From: Aurantiochytrium sp. KH105
Lineage: Eukaryota; Sar; Bigyra; Thraustochytrida; Thraustochytriidae
Length of the DNA stretch: 64,000 nt
Direction: 5' to 3'
Assembly: GCA_003116975.1 (NCBI GenBank)
Contig: BGKB01000031.1
Span: forward strand, 124,001 to 188,000
In this document: positions 1-10,339 of the stretch, piece after piece
Position numbering within the stretch: the first letter of the stretch is position 1
How the letters are laid out: the number at the start of each line of letters is the position of its first letter
Made by a program: the position numbers and the translations under genes
Notes under the pieces: model-generated
Told to the model about the DNA's origin: nothing
The model's input: only the letters and a program-made list of their open reading frames with translations
The model's database searches: none

Positions 1-509
1 GCCAAACTGTCGGTGCCCTCGAAGTCGAGTAGACCCTGGCGCAACACCTCGACGGACGCCTTGGCCGTGCAAGGCCAGAGAATCGCGCCTTGGAGCTTGC
101 TGCCGTAGACGACGCGTCCAATCGAGTTGGGATGCATGCCCTCGATGTCCTTGAGCGGATGTACTGCTTGCTGCAAGAGGTTGATGGAGAGCTGCTCTGG
201 AACGGGTCGCACCACCAAAACACCGGCCACGGACGGGTCGTTGTTGAGCGCTGCGACCGTGGACATGATCTCGTTCGCCGTGGAGTCTGCGTCCATGGTC
301 TTGGTCTCCCAGCTGACGCCGAGCTCCTTGAGCGCGAGCCGCTCCGCGTGCTTGCGCGCGTTGACGTACCACGCCTGCTGCTCGCCGCCCACCTGGACGG
401 CGCACACGCGCTTGCCGGTCGCCAGGCCCGCGTTGGCGCCGCTCAGCCGGCTGCGCGCCTGTGCGGCCAGCCGCTGCGCCACGGCGGCGCACTCAATCTT
501 GCGCAGCAT
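1..509 (-). CDS. FolD/MTHFD-type methylenetetrahydrofolate dehydrogenase, N-terminal part (cut by window edge)
   Basis: The first 169 residues are present from the ATG at 509; the rest lies beyond the left edge. The fold is clear: AVQVG near the N-terminus, then the conserved tyrosine in WYVNARK, LNNDPSVAG, VLVVRPVP, HPLKDIEGMHPNSIGR and WPCTAKA, in FolD order. In bifunctional enzymes the catalytic residues are Lys (YVxxK), Gln (QLPLP) and Asp (KDVDG). Here those positions read Arg (with Lys one residue later), Arg and Glu. Yeast Mtd1, a dehydrogenase without cyclohydrolase activity, also has KDVEG. A monofunctional NAD-dependent one-carbon enzyme is therefore inferred. No clear mitochondrial presequence is seen. 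Family assignment is strong; activity is not known. Confidence 0.85.
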   Translation of the reverse strand, partial: MLRKIECAAVAQRLAAQARSRLSGANAGLATGKRVCAVQVGGEQQAWYVNARKHAERLALKELGVSWETKTMDADSTANEIMSTVAALNNDPSVAGVLVVRPVPEQLSINLLQQAVHPLKDIEGMHPNSIGRVVYGSKLQGAILWPCTAKASVEVLRQGLLDFEGTDSL

Positions 510-1219
510 CTTGTCCTGCGCGCCTCGCGCCTCGACTCCTCGCCCCGCGCCCGCGCTCGCTCGCGCACGCTGCTCCTCCCTCGGACGCGACCGAGCGACC
601 GGACCGACCCAGCCTGATCAGCCAATGCGTCTCTGCCGCCGCGCTCGACAAAGCCGCGCTCGACGAAGCCGCGCTCGACGAAGCCGCGCTCGCGCGCCGC
701 GGCGCCGTGCTTGGCCCCGCCCGGTCGACTTCAAGCGGCCCTCCGCGCCCGTCGGGCCTGACGGCGCCGCCGCGTCCGGTGCGACGGTGCCCGCCTCCGG
801 CGGCTCGCCCGAGAGCACCGGACGCGGGGGCACGCGCGGACCTGGCGCAACCCAAATTGGCGCAACGCAGAATGCCGGGGCCGGCGCGTCTCGTGTCGAC
901 GCTGCTCCTGCTACTACCGCGGACTTGAAGACGAACACGAGGAAAGAGACAGCCAAACAGAGACAGACAAGAGACTGGATTTTTGCCGGCCTTCCCGTGG
1001 AGGCGGAGGCGGAGGCGGAGGACGCGCGCTGCGGCGAGTGGCGGCTGGCAGGGCCCGCGAGGCGAGGCCATTTAGGCGTCGGAGCCCGCGCGCCAAGCTC
1101 AGCAGCTTGCAGATCGCAGCAGACCAGCCTATGAAAGAGAAAGTGGGACGCGTCTTCACGCACGAAGAGACCGGCAAAGACAAGGCCGACAACGCCTTGG
1201 GTATATACACCTTGCTGGC
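510..1219. other. Intergenic: promoter of the folate gene and 3' flank of the Frizzled-like gene
   Basis: This is GC-rich non-coding DNA in which all frames are open only because of composition. It contains three copies of a 15-bp unit (GCGCTCGACGAAGCC) around 641-690. No RNA gene was recognised. Confidence 0.5.
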
Positions 1220-3250
1220 CTAGCAGGGCCGGTCGTCTGCGGCGGTGCGTCGCGCGGCGTGCGTGGGCGAGGTCGCGATGCGCGAGGTCGTGGCGCGCAC
1301 AGCGGCAACGCGCACGCTTTGCAATCCTCGAGGAAAGACGCGGAAGCGCGTTTGCTGCAGGGCTCGCTTGGCAAAGGCGACCCCGAACACGAGCGGGGGA
1401 GACGCTCTTGCGAGCACAAAGGCCACGAGCAGCGGCGCACGAGGCATGGCCTCGCCCACTCGAGCGCAGAAACGGATGGCGTCTTGCGGGATGAGCGGCA
1501 AGGCAGCATTGGCCAGCCGGGAAACGGTGTTGGCATTGTCCTGAAAGTCTGACGCGGCGCAGGTTTCCCAGTGTGCTAGGATGGTGGCTGGAGTCTCATC
1601 GAGACTGTCAACATTCCGGTAAAGCTCGAAACTGAGAGCACTCATGACCACACAAACGATCGCGACAAACGCGAAGCGCGAAGTCACGAGAGAAAGCCGT
1701 AGCAACGCACGACTTCGAGTGGCTGCATCAGGCCTCTTGACGTGACCCGAGTGGATTGCTTGAATCAGACCTCGAAAGGTCATAAACAGCCATCCATAGG
1801 CTGAGGCGGCCACAATAGCGCTCGCCAAAAGAGGGCCATCGATAAGAAGATGGGCTTGCGCTGGCGTCCGAAGCTGGGGCCCGCAGCTATACCGATACCT
1901 AAACGCAGAGACGAGAGGTAATATGGAACCGAACATTGGATTTCCCCCTTGCTTGACGCGGTACGCGCTCGAAAGAACGAGCAGCGGATCCACCTGACTT
2001 GCCAAAGTGGCTCCGGCTAATGTCGCGGGTATGACAATGACAAAGACTGTCCTTGACGTCAAGAAGAACAGCGATGGCCGGTATGATTGCACGGTCACAG
2101 CAGCATGAACTTGACAACATAATTTCACCAAGGCAAAGGCCAAAGAGCTCACAAAAGCTTGGAGAACATGCTCATTGAGGAGCGCCACCTTGCAGAATGG
2201 ATGCCCTCCAAGGCTTTCGAAGCGCGACACTGTGTCATGACCCGCGCATCTGACGTCGTAGCCCAGAAAGAGTGCAATGCTGACATCAAGAACGGCAATC
2301 ACCACCGCCAAGCATGCCATGTACATTTCCGTTGCATCAAGCTGATATCGTGGTTTGCGCGGCATACGCCGCGCGGCACGGCGTCGTGCGATTCCGGAAG
2401 ATATTATAAAGACATTGAGCGGCAAGCTCAAGAGACCGGGTACCCAGTGCGCCATCCACAGCAATCTGTCTTGGCGGTCGGTGAGTACGATTTGATCTGG
2501 ACAGGGGAGCTCGCATGCTGCGAAAAAGGAGGAGGAGGCCCCATCGAGATTTGAGCCTTGAACAGCGGCAAAATCTGCAACGGCAGAGTAAGTTCGCGTG
2601 CGATATGGCCAGGGGCACTGCGCCTCGCTGGACGTGTCGTTCGCAGCATGCAAGCTGATGCCCGACTCTTCCTCCTGGAAGACATCAGCGCACTCGACGA
2701 GAATCTCATGAGATATATACGTGTTGCTTGCAGCAAATGCGTCCTCGGTTCGCATTTCAGCAAAGAAAGTATCGAAGAGGAGGCTGTTGGCTTCCAGACT
2801 TGATTCACAGTGCACGTCGAGCGGGTATTCCGCATTTGCGCAAAAGTCTTGCAAAAGTCTGTGGCAAGATGATCGACATATCTTGCGAGGTTCCTTGGAA
2901 GCCTTTGCACAAGGCATAAAATTTGCATAGCAGCTGATTGTCTTGAAGGCATTCGCGCACGACACATCGTCGCCTGCCACTTCGTCTACGCGTGCACGTA
3001 TTGCGTCCGATTCGGCTTGTGCATCGGCATCGGCGTTGAGAAATACAAGCGTCTCTTGACCGAGAACATCTGCGCAAAAATGATCTGATGGTAGTGAGTC
3101 GCAGTGCGCATCAAGGTATTCGCGACTTTCTTGCACCAGACTTGAAGCAGCGAGCCTGCTCGGCGGAGCCGACACCCTGCTATTTTCTGCCAGGACGTCG
3201 GAGGTCTGTACAACAATAATGCCAAGGTACAGAATACCGAGGCGCATCAT
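1220..3250 (-). CDS. Frizzled/Smoothened-like 7TM receptor with Cys-rich domain
   Basis: The protein has 676 residues. The start at 3250 is chosen because MMRLGILYLGIIVVQTSDVLA is a good signal peptide; the frame stays open upstream but has no ATG. Residues about 50-148 form a Frizzled-type cysteine-rich domain with Cys at 50, 59, 98, 107, 114, 125, 129, 137 and 148. It includes the CYANFMPC and CRSSC spacing that corresponds to LCxxxxPxC and CRxxC of Fz domains. A linker with several more cysteines follows, then about seven hydrophobic segments between about 260 and 600, and a basic Arg-rich tail. Fz-domain 7TM proteins are known in animals, amoebozoans and some fungi. Ligand and partners are unknown; no Wnt or Hedgehog pathway is implied. 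The tail shows no KTxxxW Dishevelled motif that I can see. Fz/7TM assignment is fairly secure. Confidence 0.75.
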   Translation of the reverse strand: MMRLGILYLGIIVVQTSDVLAENSRVSAPPSRLAASSLVQESREYLDAHCDSLPSDHFCADVLGQETLVFLNADADAQAESDAIRARVDEVAGDDVSCANAFKTISCYANFMPCAKASKEPRKICRSSCHRLLQDFCANAEYPLDVHCESSLEANSLLFDTFFAEMRTEDAFAASNTYISHEILVECADVFQEEESGISLHAANDTSSEAQCPWPYRTRTYSAVADFAAVQGSNLDGASSSFFAACELPCPDQIVLTDRQDRLLWMAHWVPGLLSLPLNVFIISSGIARRRAARRMPRKPRYQLDATEMYMACLAVVIAVLDVSIALFLGYDVRCAGHDTVSRFESLGGHPFCKVALLNEHVLQAFVSSLAFALVKLCCQVHAAVTVQSYRPSLFFLTSRTVFVIVIPATLAGATLASQVDPLLVLSSAYRVKQGGNPMFGSILPLVSAFRYRYSCGPQLRTPAQAHLLIDGPLLASAIVAASAYGWLFMTFRGLIQAIHSGHVKRPDAATRSRALLRLSLVTSRFAFVAIVCVVMSALSFELYRNVDSLDETPATILAHWETCAASDFQDNANTVSRLANAALPLIPQDAIRFCARVGEAMPRAPLLVAFVLARASPPLVFGVAFAKRALQQTRFRVFPRGLQSVRVAAVRATTSRIATSPTHAARRTAADDRPC

Positions 3251-4760
3251 CACTGACTGCAAGTAGAAGGGGTCCCCGCCACGCGGACTCGAATGGGGTT
3301 TACATTTCCCATGTCGACGTAGAGGAAGCAACAGCCGTGGCCGACAGTGCTTTTAGGTGTTGTGTTGGCCTTGCCTCTATAACGTTTTTTTCTCCCTTCT
3401 GCGGGGGGCGACCCGGACGAAGAAGAGCCTTGACAGTGAAAGCAGGAAGAGCAAAAAAAGAAAAAAAGAAATAAAGGAGGATGCAGATCTGGCGATCGAC
3501 GTGGGCCACGAACGATTGCCGCCGTCTTTGCGAGCCGGAAGAAGGTCTTTGGACAGGCACGTTCGCTTGACTCAGGGCTTCAGGCTTCATCGCGAAACAC
3601 CACACCGACCCTCACGCACTCTCTCACTTCGTATCACGCATGTCTGTCCGTTGCATTTTTTTTTTTAATTAAATGCTCTCACATCCGAGAGGCTCAAGGC
3701 GCTTTTTTTCTTTGCTTGCCCGTTTGATATTGATCGAGCCGCCAAGGTGTATGTATACACGTGGCTCGGACAATGAAAGTGTTATTGTGTGTTGGTCGAC
3801 AGCGCCAAAGTGCTCGGCAAAGGAGAATGAATGTCTTTTTTGTTAGGTAACAGTGAGCCAGCCAGCCAGCCAGCCTGCGGTGACGCGACGCTGAACTTGA
3901 ATTTTGGGGACGTAACGGCAATTTGGGCAGGAGTGACACCAGAAGCGACAAAGCCACACAGAACGGAAGCAACAAATTCCATCAGCCAAGGCCCTCGTCC
4001 GAGCCAAGGTTTGGCCTGTCGCCTAGACTTGGCCTTGGGCCTCGATGGTCTGCACTCAAGCCAACATTTAGGGCAGCTGAATGTTGTACTGACAGATAAG
4101 GTTCGTAAATTGGAAAAGGGAGCAAGTGCAAAGATTGAAGGACACGAAACGGCAAGGCGCCGGCGCACGCAAGCGCGTTCACCCAAGCTGAACGGCCACG
4201 TGAACGTCCCTACTACCAAATCGAGCAGTTTCGTTTTACGTCGTGTGCAAACGAAACTCGGACATACTGGTCAATATAATGATCATTTATCGCTTGGGCG
4301 GCGGCAGCAAGAAGAAGAACACGAGTTTTCGGGCAGTAGTGTTTGGGTGACACCGACATTAGCAAAGGCAGCCAAACTAGGTTGCCTAGGTCTAATCTTT
4401 GATGCAACATTTAGGGTAAGCAGGGGTTCGATAGACGAGTGATGGAGACAGCAGGGCAAGTCCAAAGATTGTCCGTCCCGATGACGTTCGCTTACTTTCT
4501 TGCCAGGCTCTACCTATGTCACAAGAAATCTTCCTCCTCATTTCTTTGCGTGAGTGTCCACAACAGATATTGGGAACCGAAACAAAACGTCGCTCAAGGG
4601 GAGCAAAAGATCGTTAAAAACAAATGGAACGAGGTGCAGATTGCTTGCTTCCGTGTGCGCGTGTGCTTGTCCAGAATGAGTCGAGGGCTTTGGAGAGGAG
4701 AAAGATCCAGAGGGCGCGCTGACTGGGTTGCTTGCTTCTTTTAGGTATTTCGAAAATGAC
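3251..4760. other. Intergenic, 1.5 kb: promoter of the Frizzled-like gene and 3' flank of AIP1
   Basis: A poly-T tract lies at 3656-3666 and a short CCAG repeat at 3851-3873. A 203-codon open stretch (3831-4442, +) and its antisense partner have no family resemblance and no codon pattern like the neighbours, so neither is called. A CTAGGTTGCCTAGGTCTA palindromic patch sits near 4377-4394. Confidence 0.4.
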
Positions 4761-6584
4761 TTACTTGCCGGGCAGCTTAGGAGACCACTTGCGAACGCAA
4801 AAGTCACCACCACCGGAAACAACAGTCTCGTCGTCGAGCCAGGCGACGCTCATAACGCCGAGGGCGTGCGCCGGATGAATCTTGGTCTTGGCCATCTTTT
4901 TGTCAACATTCCAGATGATTACTTGGGTGTCGGTCGACCCCGAGGCCACAAATTGGCCCGAGGGCGAGAAGGCAAGGCAGGTGATGGAGCTCGAGTGGAA
5001 GACCCACTTGTTCTTGATGAGGCACTCGCGCGACTCACGGTCCCAGAGCGTGACCTCCTTGATGTCATCACCCAGAGCAATGTGTGTACCGGTGGGCGAG
5101 TACTGCACGGCAGTGCACTTGCCTTGGATTCCACTGAGCGAAACGCCCGTGTCCTCGAGTTTGTTGCCGTTGATGGCGAAGATGTGGGCAGCCTTGTCCG
5201 TGCCGCCCACAATGCACTCGCTGCAGTCCGGAGCCATGGCGACACAAAGGCCCTCATAGCCAGAGAATTCGATCGAGTGCTTGCGCTTTCCATCGCGAGC
5301 CAAATACAGCGACGCGTGCGTGGCCACCACAGCAAGAGATGGGTCTTCAGGGCCGGCGCTGACACCAACTGGCGTGAAGTCAATGGGCATAGAGGAGGCC
5401 TTCAACTTGTAAGCGCCGTCAGAGACGTCTGCAGTGTGGAGCGCATCGTCGTGTCCGACAGCATACAGCTGGCCCTCGCAGACGACGATGCCGTCGCTCG
5501 GGCCTGCATCGCCCTCGAAGCGCTCGGACATGCCGTCCGGGTGAATGGCGAAGAGACTTCCGTCTGAAGTGCCCAAGTAGACCTCCGGAGTGTCAGCACT
5601 CCAGTCACGGGCGAGATGGGCCGGGATGCTCGAGTGCGACTGCACCGTGCGATTGACCTTGCCTGCGGACATGTCGATAAAGTGAAGATCGCCGCTGAGA
5701 CTGAGCGAGACGACCTCATCGCCAGCAAAGACACAGCCGACTTGCATGTCGGGGATCTTGGAACCAAGAGAGACAGTGCCCGCGCACGAGGCGCTTTCGA
5801 TGTCCCAAAGCTTGACGGTCTTGTCGCCCGAACAAGACGCGAGCATGCTTGAGTCCGCGGACCAGGACACGGCGTAAATGGAGCCCTTGTGCTCCGTCGG
5901 CATTTGCGAGATCTTGTCGCCGGTTTCGGCATCAAGAATGTAAATGGACTTGTCATTCGAAGCCGTCGCGAGGAAGCGGCCGTCCGGAGAGTAGCGCACG
6001 CATTGGACAAAGTTGGTGTGTTCCTCAAAGGACCCAGAGAACTTGTAGGGTGGGCCTTCGTGGAGGCGCACCTTCATGTCCTCGCTCGAGGATGCCATAC
6101 GGCTTGGCTTCGTGGGTCGGATGTCAACCGAGAGGACACGCTTCGAGGTGCCACCGGGTTCGCCCTGGGGGCTGCCAGACTCCCACATGAAGACGCGCGT
6201 GTTGGTGCCGCGGGCATCGCCGCAGACGACCATGCGCTTGCCGGTGTCGTCAAAGGCCAGGTCAAAGATGGGGCCACCCATGCAGGGGATCTCCTTTTTG
6301 AGCTCGAGGTTGCTCGAAGACCAGACGCGGATCACTCCGGCGGCGTCGCCAGACGCGACCAGCTTGCCATCGGGCGAGAACTTGGCCACGTTGACCTTCT
6401 TCCGGTGTCCAACGTGCACCTGTACGTCCTGCGGATCCTCGACATCGCGGATGACTACCGAGTATCCTGCGCCGTACACGATCTTGCTTCCATCGGGGCT
6501 GGCGTTGAGCGCATAGCTCAGGCCACGCTCGGGGCCCGGGTTGGGCGCGAAGCAGTTCACGCCTGCCGCTGCGAACGAGGCCAT
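4761..6584 (-). CDS. AIP1: AIP1/WDR1, actin-interacting WD40 protein
   Basis: The protein has 607 residues, the normal length for AIP1. ATG at 6584 gives MASFAAAGVNCFAPNPGPERG, which matches the family N-terminus (FxPxPxTERG). WD repeats run the whole length as two seven-bladed propellers. Diagnostic stretches are the first-blade VVIRDVEDP, the KFSPDGKLVASGD repeat, VRLHEGPPYKFSGSFEEHTNFVQCVRYSPDG, and the C-terminal SPSGQFVASGSTD and VASGGGD-like repeats. The family works with ADF/cofilin to sever and cap actin filaments in the cytoplasm. It stands alone and is transcribed away from the PP1 gene. Identification is very secure. Confidence 0.95.
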   Translation of the reverse strand: MASFAAAGVNCFAPNPGPERGLSYALNASPDGSKIVYGAGYSVVIRDVEDPQDVQVHVGHRKKVNVAKFSPDGKLVASGDAAGVIRVWSSSNLELKKEIPCMGGPIFDLAFDDTGKRMVVCGDARGTNTRVFMWESGSPQGEPGGTSKRVLSVDIRPTKPSRMASSSEDMKVRLHEGPPYKFSGSFEEHTNFVQCVRYSPDGRFLATASNDKSIYILDAETGDKISQMPTEHKGSIYAVSWSADSSMLASCSGDKTVKLWDIESASCAGTVSLGSKIPDMQVGCVFAGDEVVSLSLSGDLHFIDMSAGKVNRTVQSHSSIPAHLARDWSADTPEVYLGTSDGSLFAIHPDGMSERFEGDAGPSDGIVVCEGQLYAVGHDDALHTADVSDGAYKLKASSMPIDFTPVGVSAGPEDPSLAVVATHASLYLARDGKRKHSIEFSGYEGLCVAMAPDCSECIVGGTDKAAHIFAINGNKLEDTGVSLSGIQGKCTAVQYSPTGTHIALGDDIKEVTLWDRESRECLIKNKWVFHSSSITCLAFSPSGQFVASGSTDTQVIIWNVDKKMAKTKIHPAHALGVMSVAWLDDETVVSGGGDFCVRKWSPKLPGK

Positions 6585-7317
6585 CTTTCCCTGTCTGCGA
6601 GCGCCTCCCTTCCCTTGCTGTTCTACTTTCTCTCTCCCTCGCTCCCTCTCTCTCCACGCGCGCTTCTGCGTCTCCGTCTACGTCTGCTTGTGGCTGTACG
6701 TGGACTCGCTCGCTCGCTCGCTCGCTTGGCTTCGCTCGCGTCTGCGCTGGACGGATGGATGTCCGCCGCGAGACGGTCAAACGAAGCGCACCGGCGTACA
6801 AACCGAGCACGTCTGCCTCCCACGACGGTTCGCCCGCCTCGCCGCCGCGCTCTCGCTCTCGCTCGCGCTCTCGCTCGCGCTCGCGCTCGCGCTCTCGCTC
6901 GCCCGCGCCACGCTGGCCTGCCGCGCGTCCCCCGCTCGCGAGTTGCGGAATTGATTGCCAGGCAGATCGGCCGCGTTTGCTGCATTGGCGATCGCCCTCT
7001 TCGAGTCAACAATCGAAGATTTCCTCCTTCCCTTCCACTATGCAGTTTTAGCGAGGCCGGCCAGGGGGTGTGTGTTCCACTTGCCGCCGCGCCGCGCGCC
7101 CTTTCGCGCGCGTCGCGCAAGTCGGGAATGGGCCTTCGTCGCACTTGGGCCTATACTTTCTTTCTTTATTCACTGCCCCGGAGTCCGCACTGTCAAGTTT
7201 CGTTCTTTCGTTCTTTCGTTCTTTCTCCGTGCACACGAACTTGGATCTCCAACGTGCAGAGCCAAAGCCGAGCTCGAGCTCGAGCTCGAGGCGGGGCCAG
7301 CGCGCGAGGACGGCCGG

Positions 7318-7353
<36 letters not shown>

Positions 7354-8028
7354 CTGCGCGCAGCACGCATGCCCGGCGGGGACGCGCGCGCGGCCCTCGC
7401 CAGCTGGCCCCGAGGCCTGCAGCTAGCTAGCTAGCTAGCTAGCTGCGCTGGCTGAGCCCGAGGCAGCGCGTAATCGTGGCAGAAAGAGATCCGGGCGGAA
7501 AGTGCGTTATAGCGCGGGCGCAAGTGAGGAATGGCGCCGCGCACAGTGGCGGCTAGCCCTATACCTCTGTTATTCATCACTTTTTCTTGTGTTTGAATTG
7601 ACAGTGAATGCGGCGAGCTGACCGGACCCGGCCTAGGCTGTAGTATGGCAGGATCATAATCGAAGCGCGCTCGAGCGCGGGCGCGGGCGGCATCGCCGGC
7701 GGCGGGCGCGTCTGCACGCAGGGCCTAGCTACCGCCGCGCGGGCGCGGTGGGCCGCGAGAGGGGCAAGCGAACTCTGTCTATCCATCCGACTATTCGTCC
7801 TTCTATCCAGGCAAGCAAGCCAAGGCATCCATCCATCCATCCATACATCTTTCCATTCCAAAGAAGGCGCAGAGGAGCTTGCTCGCTCTCCGACGGCAAG
7901 GCGCAGCGGCGCGGCCCGAAGAGACGCGAGGATACCGGGAAACTGGTACGCAGATCGCGCACGCGAGCACGCCGCCCGTCGGCCTGTGGAGAGTCTGCTC
8001 TGGAGAAGGGCAGAAAAAGGAGCACGAA
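6585..8028. other. Divergent promoter region between AIP1 and the PP1-type gene, rich in simple repeats
   Basis: This 1.4-kb stretch is non-coding. It holds a (TCTCGC)n-like tract at 6846-6902, three TTCGTTC repeats near 7199-7222, (CGAGCT)n at 7270-7291, (CAGG)n at 7314-7354, (AGCT)n at 7430-7445 and (CCAT)n near 7828-7845. The long antisense and sense frames here come from these repeats. The two start codons are 1444 bp apart on opposite strands, so both promoters must lie inside. Confidence 0.5.
7314..7354. repeat. (CAGG)n microsatellite
   Basis: About ten uninterrupted CAGG/GGCA units lie in the AIP1-PP1 promoter region. This is a direct sequence observation. Confidence 0.9.
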
Positions 8029-9255
8029 ATGCCGAAAAACGCGGTCGGGACCGCGGACGCCGCGGCGGGCGCGCCGCAACAGAACAGCAGAAACGAGGAG
8101 GGCAACAGCACCGGCGCTGGCGCTGGCGCCGGCAGTAGCCACAATCGTAACAGCAGCAGCAGCACGAGCCGGGGAGGCAGAGACGTCAGCCGTACGGGCG
8201 TGGGCGACTTTCAGCCTGGGGCCAACTCCGCGATAGGCGCCACGCCACAACGCATGCCTGCGTCCCCGCCACCGCCGCTTACAAACGAAGAGACAGCCAT
8301 GGTAGACGGTGTGATCAACTCTTTGCTCAGCGCACGCTCGTGCGCCCGCGCAGCCGATCTCAAGGTGGACTTGGACGCTTCGTCGATTCATAAGATCTGC
8401 GCACGAGCGGAAAAGATCTTTCTCAGCGAACCAGGCCTCTTAAAGCTCAAAGCCCCCATCAACATCGTTGGCGACATCCATGGCCAATTTTTAGACCTTT
8501 TGCGCTACTTTGAAATCGGGGGTCTTCCGCCCAATACACAGTATCTGTTCCTTGGCGACTATGTGGACCGCGGCAAAAATGGCGTAGAAACAACGATGCT
8601 TTTGCTGGCGTTTAAGCTCAAGTATCCAGACAAGATATACATGCTTAAAGGCAATCACGAGTGCACGACGATCTCGAGAATGTACGGATTCTGGGACGAA
8701 TGTGCCGTCAAATATAGCGAGACGAGCTGGCGCGAAATGAACGCGGTCTTCAAAACCCTTCCCTTGGCAGCTCTCGTGAATGATCGCATCTTTGCCACTC
8801 ATGGTGGCCTTAGCCCAGATCTCATTTCGCTACGAGACATCAATGCGATCGAACGCCCGTCTGACGTCCCCATCGATGGCCTGCTCTGCGACCTGCTCTG
8901 GTCTGATCCAACAAAGGATTCGGCAGTGTGGATGCCCAGCGACCGCGGCGTCTCTTACTGTTTTGGGGAAAGGATCGTTGACGACTTCCTTCAGGCCTTC
9001 GATGTCGACATCATCGTTCGAGCGCATCAAGTTGTGCCTGAAGGCTTTGAGTTCTTTCCTGCAAACACGCGCAAGCTTGTCACCGTCTTCTCAGCAGTCA
9101 ATTACTGCAATCAGTTTGACAATGCTGGCGCCATGATGCTCGTGGACAAAGACCTCGTATGCTCCTTCCACGTTCTTAAACCTGAAACGGGCGAGGTTCC
9201 TTTGGCCCCGAGAGTCAACTCATTCACGCGACCACAGACGCCGCGTCCGGACTAA
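8029..9255 (+). CDS. PP1-type serine/threonine protein phosphatase catalytic subunit
   Basis: The protein has 408 residues from ATG 8029 (MPKNAVGT); the frame is open further upstream but has no ATG. A low-complexity Ala/Ser/Asn/Gly extension of about 85 residues precedes the catalytic domain. The metallophosphatase signatures are complete: GDIHGQ 148-153, GDYVDRG 176-182, GNHE 208-211 and HGG at about 258-260. PP1-specific stretches follow, such as LLCDLLWSDP, DRGVSYCFG, RAHQVVPEGFEFF and FSAVNYCNQFDNAGAMM. The residues for the two metals and the phosphate are therefore intact. PP1 proper is about 320 residues with a short N-terminus and has YGFYDEC and SAPNYC; here YGFWDEC and SAVNYC suggest a divergent PP1 or a PPKL/protist subfamily. 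It dephosphorylates Ser/Thr with targeting subunits. Family secure, subfamily uncertain. Confidence 0.93.
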   Translation: MPKNAVGTADAAAGAPQQNSRNEEGNSTGAGAGAGSSHNRNSSSSTSRGGRDVSRTGVGDFQPGANSAIGATPQRMPASPPPPLTNEETAMVDGVINSLLSARSCARAADLKVDLDASSIHKICARAEKIFLSEPGLLKLKAPINIVGDIHGQFLDLLRYFEIGGLPPNTQYLFLGDYVDRGKNGVETTMLLLAFKLKYPDKIYMLKGNHECTTISRMYGFWDECAVKYSETSWREMNAVFKTLPLAALVNDRIFATHGGLSPDLISLRDINAIERPSDVPIDGLLCDLLWSDPTKDSAVWMPSDRGVSYCFGERIVDDFLQAFDVDIIVRAHQVVPEGFEFFPANTRKLVTVFSAVNYCNQFDNAGAMMLVDKDLVCSFHVLKPETGEVPLAPRVNSFTRPQTPRPD

Positions 9256-9915
9256 TCGACCCGCCACGCTCAGCTCGACGATTGCGCTTTGAATACAGTG
9301 TTAACTTATTACTCAGTATTTGCGGAGGTGGATCGACGCAACGAGCTCCGACGCATTGCCGCACCGATTGATCGTCTGACCGACGTCTTGAATGACGGGT
9401 GGCTTGACACACCGACGGCTTAACTGGCTGACGGCTTGACCGACGGACTACCGCGTCCTCGTTCGACCGCTTGAACATTCGCGTTGCCAAGTAAAAATGA
9501 AAGAGCAAGGCAAGAGCCAGCCAGTTCTTGCGACGTAGTGGCACGCTCTGATTGCCAAAACCTGTTCTCTTTATAATCATACTCTCCGTGGTATAATCAA
9601 CCAAAGCAATGAATCTTCCCGTTTGTTTTCTCATCAAAGGCGCGATCGACCGTCAATTGTTGTTTTCTCGCACCAAGATCATTAGTTACTCATACTGCCC
9701 CCCATGGCAAGGCCAATTTTTTTTACATAGGAAAGAAAGAAAGGGAAGAGAATGAGAGGACGCTTGGGAGGTTTTTACAAGAGGAGCTGGCGTCGTAGAC
9801 GGTATGTGTCAGCTGTGGACAGTTTTCAAGCGGCGCTGTGAGGGACATAGGGAATATGTCTTCCGACCTATTTCTTCCAAAATATAGAAAATTGATGGCT
9901 GGCTGTGGTGAAATT
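9256..9915. other. Intergenic 3' of the PP1-type gene
   Basis: Non-coding. It contains a run of imperfect CTGACGGCTTGACCGACGG repeats around 9370-9445 and AT-rich patches. No gene or RNA was recognised. Confidence 0.4.
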
Positions 9916-9997
9916 TTAAGACCGTCTCCACGTAAGACCAGGAGACGATTTCCCATATTGGGTTACGGAGATTTGGCACTCGCGATATTCCGCACTT
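9916..9997 (+). repeat. Left terminal inverted repeat
   Basis: It starts TTAAGACCGTCT and ends near TCCGCACTT. It pairs with 11028-11098 in reverse complement, with a roughly ten-base insertion in this arm after CAGGAG. Confidence 0.65.
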
Positions 9998-10339
9998 CAG
10001 CCAATCGCCTCGCCGGCGCGCAGGCTCGCTCCGCCGCCGCCTGGCTGCCCAGAACACCCGGCGGCACGGCCGTGCAAGCCTTCGTTATAAAGTTGTGTCA
10101 CCCCCCTTTTTTCACCTCATGCGTCTAATCATCGACGATGGACCAGCGCAGAACTGCGCGAAAGGGCGACTTTGCGCGGGCTTTGCGACCGTGTTCGGGG
10201 AGAAGACTGCCGCGCAGCTGGGCTAGATGGCAGGCACAGGCAAGGAAACGCGTGGAGAAGACAAACTTGCTGTTAAATATCGTTGTTGGTCGGTTTTGCT
10301 TGCATTTTGCGATATTTGGTCTTCACGTTGGCAATCTTT

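Noticed and set aside
3831-4442. 203-codon plus-strand open frame between the Frizzled-like and AIP1 genes
   Set aside because: No family, no membrane or repeat pattern, equally long antisense frame, and codon usage unlike the neighbouring genes.
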